Notes under the pieces: generated by a model
Told to the model about the DNA's origin: nothing
Seen by the model: the letters and a program-made list of their open reading frames with translations, nothing else
Database searches by the model: none
In this document: positions 32,966 through 42,315 of the stretch, in pieces
Layout: every line of letters begins with the position of its first letter
Position numbering within the stretch: the stretch's first letter is position 1
Translations under genes and position numbers: made by a program
DNA from: an uncultured Clostridia bacterium
GTDB lineage: Bacteria > Bacillota > Clostridia > Oscillospirales > Ruminococcaceae
NCBI GenBank assembly: GCA_947383835.1
Contig: CANDEV010000001.1
Location: 62,001-126,000 of the forward strand
Length of the DNA: 64,000 nt
Direction: 5' to 3'

Positions 32966-33889
32966 ATGTTTAATCCCGCAAGTGAATTATCGTCCATTAA
33001 CTTCGGTTCTATTATCGGCGGTGCGCTGAACGCTGTTGTAAACGCCCAGAAGGAATCGGCTGAAACCACGGTAAGCTTTGTAAAAAGAGTGGGCTTTATG
33101 CCCGGCAAGATCGATCCGAAAACAGGTCGTGAGGTCGGCGTCGGAGAGCCTATAAACGTTGCGTTCGCTTACGATAAGGAGGTTTCCCCCGCGCATATTT
33201 CAACTACAAGAGAATATCAGGTCAATGTTAAAGAAGGCGGTTCGGGTTTTACAGATCCAAGCAATATCGTACTGAAAATCAATGACACCGAAATAAGCGG
33301 AAACGTCACTCTTAAAGACGGCGCTATCGAAAGCGTTACGCTTAACGCAAATCCGCCTGAAAATGTGGAAAACGACACTAAAATTACTGTTGAAGGTGAC
33401 GAATCAGGAGCTGATCTGAGGCTTAAGATTATCGAGGCAGGCAGAGCTGTTCCAGCGCTTTATCAGAAGATGAAGATCGAAGTACCTATCCTGACGATGA
33501 TGCCCATTCCGTTTATCAAGATCGACTACACGGATATCGAGTTCAACGTCAAGATAAATTCCGTAGCAAACACAAGCAGCTCGGAAAACTCAAATACCGA
33601 CATCAAGAGCGATACTACGGTAGGCTATAAGGGCTGGGGCATTAACGCGAGCACCACTCTCAACGCTTCGTTCTCAAATCAGAAAGCCTCCTCCAGCAGC
33701 GAAGAGGTAAAAAAGGATTACTCCCTTAACATCAAGGTACACGCTGTACAGGACGATATGCCCGCAGGTATGGCAAAGATACTTGATATTCTTGAGGAAA
33801 ACATCTCTATGAAAGCCATTTCGGGACCTGCTGCAAAGACTGAAAATTCCGGCGGAGGATCCGAAAAAAAAGATGATAACCAGTCCTAA
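32966..33889 (+). CDS. DUF2589 family protein
   Basis: A 307-residue protein without signal peptide. The N-terminal amphipathic segment GGALNAVVNAQKESAETT is followed by VSFVKRVGFM. A beta-rich insert runs from about 40 to 155, and the core VPILTMMPIPFIKIDYTDIE (about 172-191) is the DUF2589 hallmark. A Ser-rich region and strands complete the fold, ending in a Gly/Lys/Asp tail. DUF2589 proteins have no established function. It heads a four-gene operon with a second protein of related core, a helical protein and a GH25 lysozyme. Confidence 0.8.
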   Translation: MFNPASELSSINFGSIIGGALNAVVNAQKESAETTVSFVKRVGFMPGKIDPKTGREVGVGEPINVAFAYDKEVSPAHISTTREYQVNVKEGGSGFTDPSNIVLKINDTEISGNVTLKDGAIESVTLNANPPENVENDTKITVEGDESGADLRLKIIEAGRAVPALYQKMKIEVPILTMMPIPFIKIDYTDIEFNVKINSVANTSSSENSNTDIKSDTTVGYKGWGINASTTLNASFSNQKASSSSEEVKKDYSLNIKVHAVQDDMPAGMAKILDILEENISMKAISGPAAKTENSGGGSEKKDDNQS

Positions 33890-33917
33890 TAAAAAACAAA
33901 GGAGCAGATAAAGCATC

Positions 33918-34778
33918 ATGGTTAAATTAAGTGAATTTATAGGGGAAATGGTGTCCGACATTTCCGACGCGAGAAGAATAGCGGATTCCAACTCGATAGC
34001 TCTTAGCCAGAGCTATCACGCCGACCCGTTTTTAAAGGGAATGCCCGTTCCGCACTACACTATCCAGGAGGCGGAGATAAAGGTCCCCGTTTCGGTAAAT
34101 AAGGTCACGTCAAATATTCAGGACAACGAATTATTGCAGCCTATAATCTTAAGCACGATAAAGCTCAAGCTTCCTCAGCTTTTGATAAACAAGTTTTTAA
34201 ACTTTTATATCAAAAAAAAGGAAAAGGAGCAGCAGAAGAAAAAAGAAGAGCAGGAAATGCAGGAAGCCGTCAACGAATCAATGGGTTTGAATACCGCTGA
34301 AAAAAACAGGGCTGAAAAGCCCGCTGTTCAAAACATCAGCAGCGATCTTCGCATCAGCTACGGCACGGCTTCAAACAATATTACAAAAAAGCTTGCCCAA
34401 TATATGAAAGAATATCTTAACGCTGCCAATTTTGAATTTATCAAGCTTCTTGATGTAAAGGACAAGATCGTTGAAATGCTGATGTATTTTATAACCGATG
34501 AGTTTTCAAAGCATAATTCAGGCTACACGGAAGCGCCATACAACGATGACGATCTGCCTGTGCTTGCAGAGGAGACCGGACGGGAGATGTTCTTTGAATT
34601 CAAGCAGAAATCCGAAAACGAAAAGGGCTTGTTTATCGAACCCAATACGGGCAAGATAAACGAATATGTTCAAAAGGACAACCTTTTGTTCATGACCATT
34701 AAGATCAAGGAGCAAGACCTTGACATGGTGGTCGAAAACGGCGGTGACGGCGAGCAAAGGTTCCTGTCGCTTAATTAA
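33918..34778 (+). CDS. DUF2589-partner protein, divergent relative
   Basis: A 286-residue cytoplasmic protein. The N-terminal helix (SEFIGEMVSDISDARRIADS) leads to MPVPHYTIQEAEIKVPVSVN (about 42-61), which matches the core of the preceding DUF2589 protein in pattern (MP-x-P, then x-I, then V-x-V). A Lys/Glu-rich coiled coil (about 98-120) follows. The C-terminal half is mixed helix and strand. The two proteins are probably ancient paralogues that assemble together (inference). Function unknown. AAAGGAG precedes the start. Confidence 0.7.
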   Translation: MVKLSEFIGEMVSDISDARRIADSNSIALSQSYHADPFLKGMPVPHYTIQEAEIKVPVSVNKVTSNIQDNELLQPIILSTIKLKLPQLLINKFLNFYIKKKEKEQQKKKEEQEMQEAVNESMGLNTAEKNRAEKPAVQNISSDLRISYGTASNNITKKLAQYMKEYLNAANFEFIKLLDVKDKIVEMLMYFITDEFSKHNSGYTEAPYNDDDLPVLAEETGREMFFEFKQKSENEKGLFIEPNTGKINEYVQKDNLLFMTIKIKEQDLDMVVENGGDGEQRFLSLN

Positions 34779-34833
34779 CCTAAATAAGGCCTCGCTTGAG
34801 GGTGCGGCCGATCAATGAAAGGATTGCTTTAAA

Positions 34834-35385
34834 ATGATACTTATCCCGATCATGGAGGCTATGGACGGCATATTGGGCGAAATGCATATAATGGTTGACA
34901 AGCTTGAAAACGGTTCTATACAGCTTCAGGAGGACTGCGCGGATTATGTGCAGCGGCTTGAAAGCAGCGCGTCAAAATACAGAATGCCCATTGCGGGACA
35001 GCTTTCCGTGATCAGGGGTAAGATATTATGCGGCGCACCCGAAAGCGAATGCTCCACACGAAAAGAAAAAAAAGCCGCTGAAAAAAGATATTTGCTCACC
35101 CAGCTTGAAAGCGCATACAACTGCGTAAGCGAATATTTTGAAGGGGAAAGAAAAATTATCGGAGAATGCGAAAGACTTGTCTGTCAGATAACTTCGAGAC
35201 TGGTTTTTGAGAACGCTTTCAAAGGCGAGGTCTCGGGAGGCGACCTTATAAAGCTTGCTTCAAAAAATAACGAGCTTGCCCCGATACTTGTACATATAAC
35301 AGGACTTATCGGCGTACCCAACACTAATATTTTGTTTGAAAAAACAATGCACTTGGCGGGAGTGTACGGCGAGTCCGCAAATTAA
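34834..35385 (+). CDS. helical protein of the DUF2589 operon, unknown function
   Basis: A 183-residue soluble protein predicted to be almost entirely helical, with heptad-like segments (about 8-45 and 85-125) and four cysteines without a clear metal motif. I do not recognise the family. AAAGGA lies upstream. It sits between the DUF2589 pair and the GH25 gene with short gaps, so it should be part of the same complex or pathway. Confidence 0.7.
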   Translation: MILIPIMEAMDGILGEMHIMVDKLENGSIQLQEDCADYVQRLESSASKYRMPIAGQLSVIRGKILCGAPESECSTRKEKKAAEKRYLLTQLESAYNCVSEYFEGERKIIGECERLVCQITSRLVFENAFKGEVSGGDLIKLASKNNELAPILVHITGLIGVPNTNILFEKTMHLAGVYGESAN

Positions 35386-35399
35386 AAAGGAGGAAAAAC

Positions 35400-36041
35400 A
35401 TGAAATTGATCGACGTATCCAAGCACAACGGCGATATTAACTGGACAAAGGTCAAAAATGACACAAAAAACAATATAGAGGGCGTAATTATCCGCGCGGG
35501 ATTCGGAAAATCCACAAATCAAAAGGATATTAAATTTGAAGAAAATTATAAGGGTGCGGTTGACGCAGGGCTTCATGTGGGCGCGTACTGGTACAGCTAT
35601 GCGCTCAGCGCCGAGGAAGCTAAGCTGGAAGCAAAGACGTTTTTGGAGTGCATAAAGGGCAAGCATTTCGACCTGCCGGTATTCTTCGATATTGAGGACA
35701 AAACTCAAACCGGTCTCGGCAAGTCGGTATGCACCGATATCGTCAACGCTTTTATGAATATTCTTGAAGGGGCAGGGTACTTCGCCGGCGTTTACAGCTT
35801 TGACAGCTTTTTTCAATCCAATCTGGACGAAAGCATACGCAAAAAATATGTGATATGGACTGCAAGGGTCGAAAACGTTCAGCCGCAGTTTGCACCCGAA
35901 TGGGGTATACATCAGTATAGCTGGAAAGGCTGCATCGACGGTATAAACGGCGAAACAGACCTTAACGAGTGCAGAAAAAATTACCCTGAGATCATAAAAG
36001 CCGCAGGGCTTAACGGTTATCCCCGAAAAAGCCCTGCGTAA
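35400..36041 (+). CDS. GH25 lysozyme without signal peptide
   Basis: A 213-residue catalytic domain of the GH25 muramidases, which cut the MurNAc-GlcNAc bond of peptidoglycan. Catalytic residues are in place: Asp5 (IDVSKHNG) and Asp97/Glu99 (PVFFDIED). It has no signal peptide, membrane helix or wall-binding repeat. Export would therefore need a holin, lysis, or a delivery machine. It is the last gene of the DUF2589 operon, 14 bases after the helical protein gene. GH25 enzymes of this bare type are common in phage lysis modules, but no holin or phage gene is adjacent. Confidence 0.9.
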   Translation: MKLIDVSKHNGDINWTKVKNDTKNNIEGVIIRAGFGKSTNQKDIKFEENYKGAVDAGLHVGAYWYSYALSAEEAKLEAKTFLECIKGKHFDLPVFFDIEDKTQTGLGKSVCTDIVNAFMNILEGAGYFAGVYSFDSFFQSNLDESIRKKYVIWTARVENVQPQFAPEWGIHQYSWKGCIDGINGETDLNECRKNYPEIIKAAGLNGYPRKSPA

Positions 36042-36067
36042 AATAAATAAATTATTTTAACGGAATA

Positions 36068-37894
36068 TCAATATCCCCTTTTGTCCATTGTTCTTACCAG
36101 ATAGACAAATTCATTTTTGTATTCGTCGTCACGGTAATTGTAATTTTCCAGCATATCCAAAATCTGCCCGCAGTCCGCATTGCCCTTGTAGACGCTGTTT
36201 CTGAGTACCATTCCGAACTCCGCAGCGGCAGCCGCAAAGGTCATGTTTGCGGGCATTTTTTCTGTATAAAGCTCTTTTGTGACCGGTACGGCAAGCAGCT
36301 TGCTGTTATCGCCGTCCGGCTGCTTATAGCGGAGGGAAACCGTCAGAAGCTCACTGCCGTACTCGTTTTCATTGTAGGGAACAGGCTGTTCCTCCTGCGG
36401 CTGATATTTTAAGTTTGGAGTGTAAGAACTTCCGTCGTTAAGAACAAGCTCATACAGCGCGGTAACAGTGTGACCTGCTCCTATCTCCCCCGCGTCCTTG
36501 GTATCGTCCTCAAAGTCCCTGTCGGCGAGAGCGCGGTTTTCATAGCCCACAAGACGGTAGCCCATAACGTTTGCGGGGTTGAATTCCACCTGTATCTTAA
36601 CGTCCTTTGCCACGGTGTAAAGCGTACCCGCAATTTCCTCCACAAGGACTTTTTTCGCTTCAAGCTCGCTGTCGATATAGGAGTAATTTCCGTTGCCCTT
36701 GTCGGCAAGAGCCTCCATGCGGTTGTCCTTTATGTTGCCCGTGCCGAAGCCCAGTACCGAAAGGAATACTCCCGACTCACGCTTTTCCTCGATAAGCTTT
36801 GTCAGTTCCTCCTCGGTGGAAAGTCCCACATTTAAGTCGCCGTCTGTGGCAAGAAGAACGCGGTTGTTTCCGCCCTTGATAAAATATTTTTCCGCAAGCT
36901 CATAGGCGCGGTTTATTCCCGCTTCGCCGTATGTCGAGCCGCTTGCTTCAAGTCCGTTTATGGCTTCGATTATCTTATCCTTGTCTGCGCCGCTTGCGCC
37001 TTTCAGCACTACCTTATCCTCCCCTGCGTAGGTAACTATGGAGATACGGTCGTCCTCACCAAGGCTTTCGGTAAGCATTGTAAAGGACTTCTGCACCAGC
37101 GGCAGCTTATCCTCGGAAAACATCGACCCGCTCACGTCTATAAGGAACACTAAATTCAACGGTTCACGCTTGCTCATGTCGATGTCCTTAGCTTTAAGTC
37201 CCACCAGCAGGAGCTTTGCCTCGTCATTCCAAGGGCAGTCTGAAAGCTCCGTTGTAACGGAAAAGGGATCGGCAGTGGACGGTTCGGGATAATCATAGCT
37301 GAAATAGTTGATAAATTCCTCGATACGGACTGCGTCCGGCTTAACGTCCATGCCGTACTCTATCATTCGGCGGACGTTTGCGTATGAAGCCGTGTCAACA
37401 TCTATTGAGAACGTGGAAAGAGGATTTGCCGCCGTTGACATATAGCCGTTTTCCGCAATTTTGTTGTATTCCTCGGTATTGTAATTAACGCTGCTGTCCC
37501 AAGGAAACCAACCGTTTGAAAATGCTTCCTCGCTTTCTCTTCTGCTCTCCTCAATTGCAAACGACTCTCCACCCGTCGGGTATGTATCGTCTGCGGTCTC
37601 TTCAACGCCCACGATGCCGCCGTCAACCGTCACTCCGCCTGTTGGGGAATTTCCGTCGGCGTGTGACAAAAAGCCCGCATTGCCTTCCTGACCGTAAGCT
37701 CCCGTTGTCACAGGATACATATCGTCCGCATTGCCTTCACCGCCTCCCGAATTTACCGCAAAAGTGTCATATGTCTCCTGCCTCGCAGTAGTTTCAGCGC
37801 CGCCCGAGTCGCTTTTAGAGCTGCTACACCCCGCAATTCCCGTGCACATCATTACCGCCACCGCCGCAGCGATCATTTTTTTGATATTTTTCAT
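36068..37894 (-). CDS. YfbK-like vWA lipoprotein
   Basis: A 608-residue lipoprotein with lipobox IAGC (Cys23), a long Gly/Ser/Thr/Glu-rich linker, and the YfbK arrangement: vWF_A N-terminal region (STFSIDVDTASYANVRRMIE), vWA domain with complete MIDAS (FLIDVSGSM, then GSTYGEAG and LLATDGDLN), and a C-terminal DUF3520 part. It is the last gene of the ECF sigma operon, 27 bases after the serpin, and is probably anchored outside the membrane. Function in metal-dependent protein binding is inferred from the family. Confidence 0.9.
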   Translation of the reverse strand: MKNIKKMIAAAVAVMMCTGIAGCSSSKSDSGGAETTARQETYDTFAVNSGGGEGNADDMYPVTTGAYGQEGNAGFLSHADGNSPTGGVTVDGGIVGVEETADDTYPTGGESFAIEESRRESEEAFSNGWFPWDSSVNYNTEEYNKIAENGYMSTAANPLSTFSIDVDTASYANVRRMIEYGMDVKPDAVRIEEFINYFSYDYPEPSTADPFSVTTELSDCPWNDEAKLLLVGLKAKDIDMSKREPLNLVFLIDVSGSMFSEDKLPLVQKSFTMLTESLGEDDRISIVTYAGEDKVVLKGASGADKDKIIEAINGLEASGSTYGEAGINRAYELAEKYFIKGGNNRVLLATDGDLNVGLSTEEELTKLIEEKRESGVFLSVLGFGTGNIKDNRMEALADKGNGNYSYIDSELEAKKVLVEEIAGTLYTVAKDVKIQVEFNPANVMGYRLVGYENRALADRDFEDDTKDAGEIGAGHTVTALYELVLNDGSSYTPNLKYQPQEEQPVPYNENEYGSELLTVSLRYKQPDGDNSKLLAVPVTKELYTEKMPANMTFAAAAAEFGMVLRNSVYKGNADCGQILDMLENYNYRDDEYKNEFVYLVRTMDKRGY

Positions 37895-37921
37895 AATAAC
37901 ACAACCTTTCTCGTCAATATT

Positions 37922-39175
37922 TTAAAATCCGCAAATAGTACCGATAAAAAGCGTTTCGCCGCTTGGTGATTTTAACTCATAAATAAATGGTCTGTCAACA
38001 ATAAAAATAATTGGTGGGTTTTCAATAGCAGCGCCGTCTCCCTCAACAGCAACAGTTGCTGCCGCCGCTTCCGTACCCTTTTCATTGCACAGTATTTTCG
38101 CGGCATGGATAACGTCCGAAATATAAAGCTGTTCCTCCGCGTTCTCCGTAACCATGCCGCCGAAGTCCGCAAAGCCGTTTTCGCTAAAGGTATAAAACAA
38201 TCCCATTTTTTGCAGGATCTCTTTCAGAGAACTTCCGTAATCGCACTCAAACCTTGGCATGGTGATATAAACCTTTTCCTCTCGGTACTCCATATCCATA
38301 GCTGCGGCAAGCTCTGTCGGAGACTGCTTTTCAATAATGTCAAGGACGCTTTCGTCCACCATTTCGGGAAGATAAATGTTCATATAAGAGCCGTCCTTAT
38401 AGTCAAGGCTGACGGAGCGGAAAAAATCGTTTTCGGCGTATTTTATACTGTCCCGTTTAAGGTACATTCCGATAGCTTCGCAGTCCCCGTTTGCCCCGTG
38501 GAACGTCATTGTGTTGCCCTCGTAATGCGGGTCGAACTCGTACACCCACTCGTTTTTGAAGTACAGCGCGTTGACAAGGAGCATTTTTGTGTCCTCCTTA
38601 AACGGTTCGCCTATCATATTTGGAATAAGTCCCTTGGTTTTTTTGTCTATCCAGCCGTTGAGCTTTTTCACGATTTTTTTGTCCGCAAGCTTTTCGCGGA
38701 ACGTCTCGGCATTGAACACGTCCCCAAGACCGTTTGTGTAGCTTTCGGCAACGTCCTCAAATCCGCTGTCTATCCACACGGAGTTGTTCACGGTGATACT
38801 GCCGTCTGCGCGGTCAAGCTCAGACATTATGGACTTGCTTTCCTCCCGCATCTGCTCGGAGCTTTCATATCCGAACAAGGTAAGCAGCTCGTTTTCCGTT
38901 TCATTTTCCGCGCCGAGAGCAGCCATATTCATTGCAAGCTTCACGCTCAGCGGAGAAGCCACTGTGTTCCTGCCGTCGGTAATTTCCTTTAAAAGCGCGT
39001 ATTCAAAGTACCCCGAAATTTCCTCCGCCGTGTAATCGGGCTGAACGGTTTCCGAGACTGCCGGTTCTGTTTCGGCAAGGCAGGTGACAGTCTGCACGTC
39101 GCCGCCGTTTTTGGTGCAGCCTGCCGCCGAAGTGCAGACAAGCAATGTGAGAACCCCGCATAAAAATTTTTTCAT
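37922..39175 (-). CDS. serpin lipoprotein (serine protease inhibitor)
   Basis: A 417-residue serpin with signal peptide and lipobox SAAGC (Cys20). Family landmarks are NTVASPLSVKLAMNMAALGA, VNALYFKNEW and the C-terminal RPFIYEL. The hinge EKGTEAAAATVAV before the reactive loop is of the inhibitory type. By counting from the hinge, the P1 region is small (around EGDGAA), which suggests inhibition of elastase- or subtilisin-like proteases, but this is approximate. The start at 39175 has AGAGGA upstream. Only four bases separate it from the anti-sigma gene. Confidence 0.92.
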   Translation of the reverse strand: MKKFLCGVLTLLVCTSAAGCTKNGGDVQTVTCLAETEPAVSETVQPDYTAEEISGYFEYALLKEITDGRNTVASPLSVKLAMNMAALGAENETENELLTLFGYESSEQMREESKSIMSELDRADGSITVNNSVWIDSGFEDVAESYTNGLGDVFNAETFREKLADKKIVKKLNGWIDKKTKGLIPNMIGEPFKEDTKMLLVNALYFKNEWVYEFDPHYEGNTMTFHGANGDCEAIGMYLKRDSIKYAENDFFRSVSLDYKDGSYMNIYLPEMVDESVLDIIEKQSPTELAAAMDMEYREEKVYITMPRFECDYGSSLKEILQKMGLFYTFSENGFADFGGMVTENAEEQLYISDVIHAAKILCNEKGTEAAAATVAVEGDGAAIENPPIIFIVDRPFIYELKSPSGETLFIGTICGF

Positions 39176-39179
39176 AAAA

Positions 39180-40085
39180 TCATTCCTCTTTCGTATTGTT
39201 TTTGACATCTTTCCACTTATCGGCAAGGGCAGTCATTACGTCGGTGTAGGAAAACCTCATTCTGTCGTAGAAAAAGTCGTCAACGGTATTTCGGGGGTAG
39301 CTTACCCAGCAGGAATTTTCGTCAAGGCTTCTCCAGCCGTTGTGGAAGATAACGCCGCCGTCCAAGGTACACTCTATCTGGGGAGCGTTTTCAAAAACAA
39401 GGCTATAACCGTCCTCCGTTTCTTTCAGCGGAAGAATGTACTCCCTGCTCATTTTTAGGACATAGGGCGTTGCGCTTTCAACTGTGATACTTCCCATGTC
39501 GTTTCGGTCGGAGTCCTCCGCCGACAGTACGTAGCAGACCGTTCCCCCCTCGCTGCTGTAAACGTTCTGCACCACAGCGTCCACAATAATGTCAGTCTCC
39601 GCAAGGACGTTTTCTTCCACAAAGAATTCGTCCCCCGAGGTCGAGGCTGTCGGGAACGGCAGAGCATCGTCGGAAACAGGAGTCTCCGCGAAAGCCAATT
39701 CCTCATAAAAAACCATTTCGGGAAGTGAAGAGGTTGAAGCGGTTTCCTCGTCGGCAATTTCCTCAGACAGCTCATTATTTTCCGCGGCAGCAGCGGTCTC
39801 ATTGACCATGTCCCCTGCAACGGCTTCATTCGCGGTAAAATCAGCTGTTTTGCTTGAAAGACTCGTGCCGATAATAAATGCAGGCACAGCGATAAGAACC
39901 GCAGCGCAAGCCGTACACCAAGCCGCAGCCCTGCGGAAGTTAAAGTTCTTTGCAGGCTTTGAGGTAACTCGGCTTTCGGGCTTTTCCTCCAAACCGCTTT
40001 CAATTTTTTCCCAAAGCTTTTCCATGTCGGGAGCGGTATTCTCGCAATGGGCAATATATTGCTTTTTCAGTTCACTTTTTTTCAT
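39180..40085 (-). CDS. putative anti-sigma factor, single membrane helix
   Basis: A 301-residue protein. The N-terminal cytoplasmic part (about 1-50) would bind the sigma factor. One membrane helix (about 53-72, AAAWCTACAAVLIAVPAFII) follows, then an Ala/Glu/Ser-rich linker and an extracytoplasmic domain. The ATG overlaps the sigma stop by four bases (ATGA), and GGAGGTG lies inside the sigma gene. It lacks the zinc (HxxxCxxC) anti-sigma motif. The role is inferred from position and topology. Confidence 0.75.
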   Translation of the reverse strand: MKKSELKKQYIAHCENTAPDMEKLWEKIESGLEEKPESRVTSKPAKNFNFRRAAAWCTACAAVLIAVPAFIIGTSLSSKTADFTANEAVAGDMVNETAAAAENNELSEEIADEETASTSSLPEMVFYEELAFAETPVSDDALPFPTASTSGDEFFVEENVLAETDIIVDAVVQNVYSSEGGTVCYVLSAEDSDRNDMGSITVESATPYVLKMSREYILPLKETEDGYSLVFENAPQIECTLDGGVIFHNGWRSLDENSCWVSYPRNTVDDFFYDRMRFSYTDVMTALADKWKDVKNNTKEE

Positions 40086-40633
40086 GCGGAATACACCTCC
40101 CCGATAAATTCTCTCAGCTTCGCTATGGCGTTTCGGTACTTCCAAGTCACCGTGCCTATCGGCTTTTCAAGCACTGCGGCAATGTCCTTAAAGGTCATGT
40201 CCGCAAAAATTTTCATGTTGACTATCTCCCGTTCGCTTTCGTCAAGCTTTTCGAGAGCCTCCGCCACAGCCATTTTTCCCGCAACGGTTTCCTCCGTTGA
40301 AACGGTATCCGCAGGCTCGTCACGAAAGTCCTCATCATCGTTATTTATTGTAAGCTGTTCATGACTTCGCTTTTTAATCAAATCCAAAGCCATATTCCTT
40401 GCAATGGTGACAAGCCAGCGCTTATGCTTGCCTCCGAAGCAGTATGTATCGGCAATTTTCCACAGCTTCAGGAAAAAATCCGAAGTAACGTCCTCAGCGT
40501 CGTGAGAACTGTGCAGGACTTGAAAGACGCATTGATATATCATTTTTCCGTATTCATCGTAAATTTCCTTAAGACCCTGCTTGTCTCCCTGCTGTATAAG
40601 CTTTATTCGGCGTTCAAACTGCCTGTCGGTCAT
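40082..40633 (-). CDS. RNA polymerase ECF-type sigma factor
   Basis: A 183-residue sigma-70 family protein with region 2 (DEYGKMIYQCVFQVL, then HDAEDVTSDFFLKLWK, then WLVTIARNMALDLIKKR) and region 4 (LDESEREIVNMKIFADMTFK, GTVTWKYRNAIAKLREF). It should direct polymerase to an alternative promoter set. It starts an operon with an anti-sigma factor, a serpin and a vWA lipoprotein. GGGGGTGAA precedes the ATG. A CGTATA box about 24-29 bases upstream may belong to its own promoter, but I am unsure. Confidence 0.92.
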   Translation of the reverse strand: MTDRQFERRIKLIQQGDKQGLKEIYDEYGKMIYQCVFQVLHSSHDAEDVTSDFFLKLWKIADTYCFGGKHKRWLVTIARNMALDLIKKRSHEQLTINNDDEDFRDEPADTVSTEETVAGKMAVAEALEKLDESEREIVNMKIFADMTFKDIAAVLEKPIGTVTWKYRNAIAKLREFIGEVYSA

Positions 40634-40733
40634 ACCGTTTCACCCCCGTCGTTTAATATACGATTTTGTGCACCCATTTTTATGGCGTAATATTGCACAA
40701 ATTTCCAATGAAAATATTGTGTAAAAAGTAAAA

Positions 40734-40769
40734 GTGCACCCGTTAAAGTATTTCAGCTAACGGGTGCAC
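40734..40769 (-). terminator. rho-independent terminator
   Basis: A perfect 12-base inverted repeat (40734-40745 with 40758-40769, GTGCACCCGTTA/TAACGGGTGCAC). On the minus strand it is followed by TTTTACTTTTT. It ends the transcript of the gene at 40789-42315. Confidence 0.85.
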
Positions 40770-40788
40770 AAAAAATATTCTGCAAAAA

Positions 40789-42315
40789 TTATACAATTTT
40801 ATTAAGCTCGTCAAGAAGATTTTTCTTAGCCTCGCGGCTCTTCATGCCCTTGGCGAAAATACAGTCCATGCGATATCTGATGTAATCCTCATAAAGCTTA
40901 GTGCCGAAAACATTTTCGTCAAGCAGCTTTTTGTAGGACACCGTGTCCATGTTGCCGGAAATTACATAAAGGAGCTTTTCGAGAGCCATCATCTTCTTAT
41001 CATCGTCCGAAAGATTTTTGGAGGCAGGCAGAGCGTTTATCTCGACCAGCACGTTCCTCTTGTCGGAGCGTATGGTGTAGCCCTCCGACTCTATGCTGCC
41101 AAGTACGCGGATAATATTTGTCTCCAGCGCGGGACCCGCAAACGGGAACATTTTAATTGGCAGGTCGTCCTCCTTGACGCTGATGTACATAGCTCTGTCG
41201 CAGGCAGGAGCGAGGATAAGCTTGTATATGTCAGTGAACCAGTAAAATTCCTCCTGCTTATAGGTGAGGGGGTATTTGTAGCCCTTCATGTCTGCGCTCA
41301 AAGCGTACTCCAAAACAGGCTCTCTGCCCGATGAATAGTACTTGTCATGATTTGCGGCGCACTTGTCGGAAACTATGCGCGTTACCTTTTCGGGAGTAAA
41401 TTCTCCCATATCGTTCTTATCGGCGTCAAGGAAAGTCCTCTCGCCGTCAAAGGTGTTCTTGTGAAGATCCTCCGAGAAATCCTTAGCGCAGATGTAGTCC
41501 TTGTTAAACTTGCTCATAACGCTGACCATAACGTCGTCGGCAATAAGGTCGTCAGCTTCGTTATAATAGTACGCGTCAATAACGCAGTTCTTCAGACCCT
41601 CGCGAATAATCGCGTCCTCCTCCTTGGTAAGCTCGGTAAAGCTGAAACGGTCGTAGACCTGCTCCATCATAACGTCAACGGGTATCTCTCCGCTTATGTA
41701 CTTAAATCTGTCGTTATTGAGCAGCGTTGCCATTTTCGGCAGTATCTTCTGCTTTCCGCTTTCGCTTGTTGTAACCTTGTTGGACATTATTCCCAGGCAC
41801 ACCAAAAATTCGGCGTAGTCCTTCATCACCGTCTGCTCGGTAAGATAGTTGAAGAAATAGCCGTAAACGTAACCGGCGAAAAATTCCTTAAGGCTGTTGA
41901 AAAGGTCCGGATTTTTGCCTATCTCGGCAATGTACTTATCCTTGACGTCGGCGGCTTCGGCAGCGTCAATTGTTTTCCTGCCGTCGTTTGCGGCAATTAT
42001 GTACTTTTCCTGACCCTTGAAAAAGAGCTTCAGAAATGTGTTGTACTGCGGATTTTTCGCGCCGCTTGTCATATCCTCGTGGAAAGTCCAGATAAGATAT
42101 GCCCTGTGCATATTTTTTACCGCGTCGGAGGAAGCCTCCACCAGATTTTTCACGTCGATCTCAACATTCTGACCAAACTTCGAGGTCTTGTTGAAATCGG
42201 CGAGAATTTTCTCGATCTCCTCCTTGAACGCTGCATACGCGGGAGATTTCTCCATAAATATGACCGCGTCCAAAAGTTCGGGACCTATCACCGTCAAATC
42301 GAAAACTACACTCAT
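40789..42315 (-). CDS. conserved-looking soluble protein, unknown function
   Basis: A 508-residue protein without signal peptide or membrane helix, mostly helical, rich in Lys/Asp/Glu and aromatic residues (FFAGYVYGYFFNYL near residue 145). I do not recognise a domain. GGAGCAGGA precedes the ATG. It is 86 bases downstream of pyrE on the same strand and has its own terminator. It is probably a genuine gene because its codon use fits its neighbours. Confidence 0.75.
   Translation of the reverse strand: MSVVFDLTVIGPELLDAVIFMEKSPAYAAFKEEIEKILADFNKTSKFGQNVEIDVKNLVEASSDAVKNMHRAYLIWTFHEDMTSGAKNPQYNTFLKLFFKGQEKYIIAANDGRKTIDAAEAADVKDKYIAEIGKNPDLFNSLKEFFAGYVYGYFFNYLTEQTVMKDYAEFLVCLGIMSNKVTTSESGKQKILPKMATLLNNDRFKYISGEIPVDVMMEQVYDRFSFTELTKEEDAIIREGLKNCVIDAYYYNEADDLIADDVMVSVMSKFNKDYICAKDFSEDLHKNTFDGERTFLDADKNDMGEFTPEKVTRIVSDKCAANHDKYYSSGREPVLEYALSADMKGYKYPLTYKQEEFYWFTDIYKLILAPACDRAMYISVKEDDLPIKMFPFAGPALETNIIRVLGSIESEGYTIRSDKRNVLVEINALPASKNLSDDDKKMMALEKLLYVISGNMDTVSYKKLLDENVFGTKLYEDYIRYRMDCIFAKGMKSREAKKNLLDELNKIV

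Noticed and set aside
35400..36041. GH25 gene as part of a phage lysis cassette
   Set aside because: No holin-like small membrane protein or other phage gene is next to it; it is tightly linked to the DUF2589 genes instead. Not fully excluded.
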